Assembly (NCBI GenBank): GCA_947503965.1
Contig: CANNFU010000003.1
Location: 424,586 to 488,585 of the forward strand
Source of the DNA: an uncultured Paracoccaceae bacterium
GTDB taxonomy: Bacteria > Pseudomonadota > Alphaproteobacteria > Rhodobacterales > Rhodobacteraceae
Reading direction: 5' to 3'
DNA length: 64,000 bases
Position numbers and translations under genes: made by a program. This document shows, in pieces, positions 63,969-64,000 of this stretch (positions within the stretch are counted from its first letter, which is position 1; each line of letters opens with the position of its first letter). Under the pieces are notes generated by a model. It was not told where the DNA came from, ran no database searches, and saw only the letters and a list, made by a program, of their open reading frames with translations.

Positions 63969-64000
63969 CTAAGTGTCCACTATCGATGGTGGACACTTAG
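63969..64000. repeat. 32-base near-perfect palindrome at the window end
   Basis: CTAAGTGTCCAC (63969-63980) and GTGGACACTTAG (63989-64000) are perfect inverted repeats around TATCGATG, whose centre ATCGAT is itself palindromic. It is next to the truncated recombinase start. It may be a recombinase site or the end or joint of an insertion sequence. Confidence 0.7.

Overview
The window looks like chromosomal DNA of a marine Rhodobacterales bacterium (Roseobacter group). The reasons are: a CcrM-type GANTC methyltransferase next to rnhB; the DUF3576-leuS-lptE-holA block; the pmbA-cysQ-like-DUF4170-waaA-lpxK block; a Rhodobacter-type porin; a DUF2125 protein; and several acidic, Asp/Glu-rich secreted proteins that suggest a salt-adapted envelope. 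The exact genus cannot be read from the sequence alone.

Layout. 1-9.5 kb: end of an unknown gene, DUF3775, saccharopine dehydrogenase with a GST, DUF3592, histidine phosphatase, recQ, an SMP-30-like lactonase, then truB-DUF1643-haloacetate dehalogenase, all overlapping by 4 bases. 9.5-19.3 kb: an RTX protein, rpsO and pnp. Between rpsO and pnp lies a block of about 4 kb with a periplasmic-binding-protein/OmpA fusion, a PDZ protein and a secreted protein. Two tandem beta-barrel paralogues follow. 19.3-26 kb: 1-Cys peroxiredoxin, aldehyde dehydrogenase, an MhqO/MhqD-like quinone-detoxification pair, rluA-like and yggS-like genes, and a porin. 26-30.4 kb: leuS-lptE-holA. 30.4-34.8 kb: duplicated small membrane proteins, yjbF/yjbH exopolysaccharide genes and a divergent sulfotransferase-like gene. 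34.8-45.1 kb: flavoprotein, MscS channel, enoyl-CoA hydratase, SDR, DUF2125, and the lipid A/LPS block. 45.1-52.1 kb: dsbA-like, dciA-like, mutY, alkB, a sensor kinase, ccrM and rnhB. 52.3-58 kb: small redox and secreted proteins, then a cluster of a membrane-anchored winged-helix protein, a second PBP-OmpA fusion and a periplasmic PilJ-domain protein. 58-59.1 kb: a LacI-type regulator.

A tRNA-Arg(CCU) at 59218-59294 marks the left edge of an integrated element that runs past the end of the window. Just inside it are three paired TCAAGA repeats at 11-base spacing, followed by a Schlafen/AlbA_2-type ATPase gene, an unknown small gene, a tyrosine integrase, an excisionase-like gene, a serine recombinase that has lost its N-terminus, and a 32-base palindrome at the window end.

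The most original material is (a) the membrane winged-helix / PBP-OmpA / PilJ cluster with its diverged paralogue between rpsO and pnp, (b) the element at tRNA-Arg, and (c) the ccrM promoter with GANTC sites inside and beside it. Product names rest on reading motifs by eye; no database search was run.
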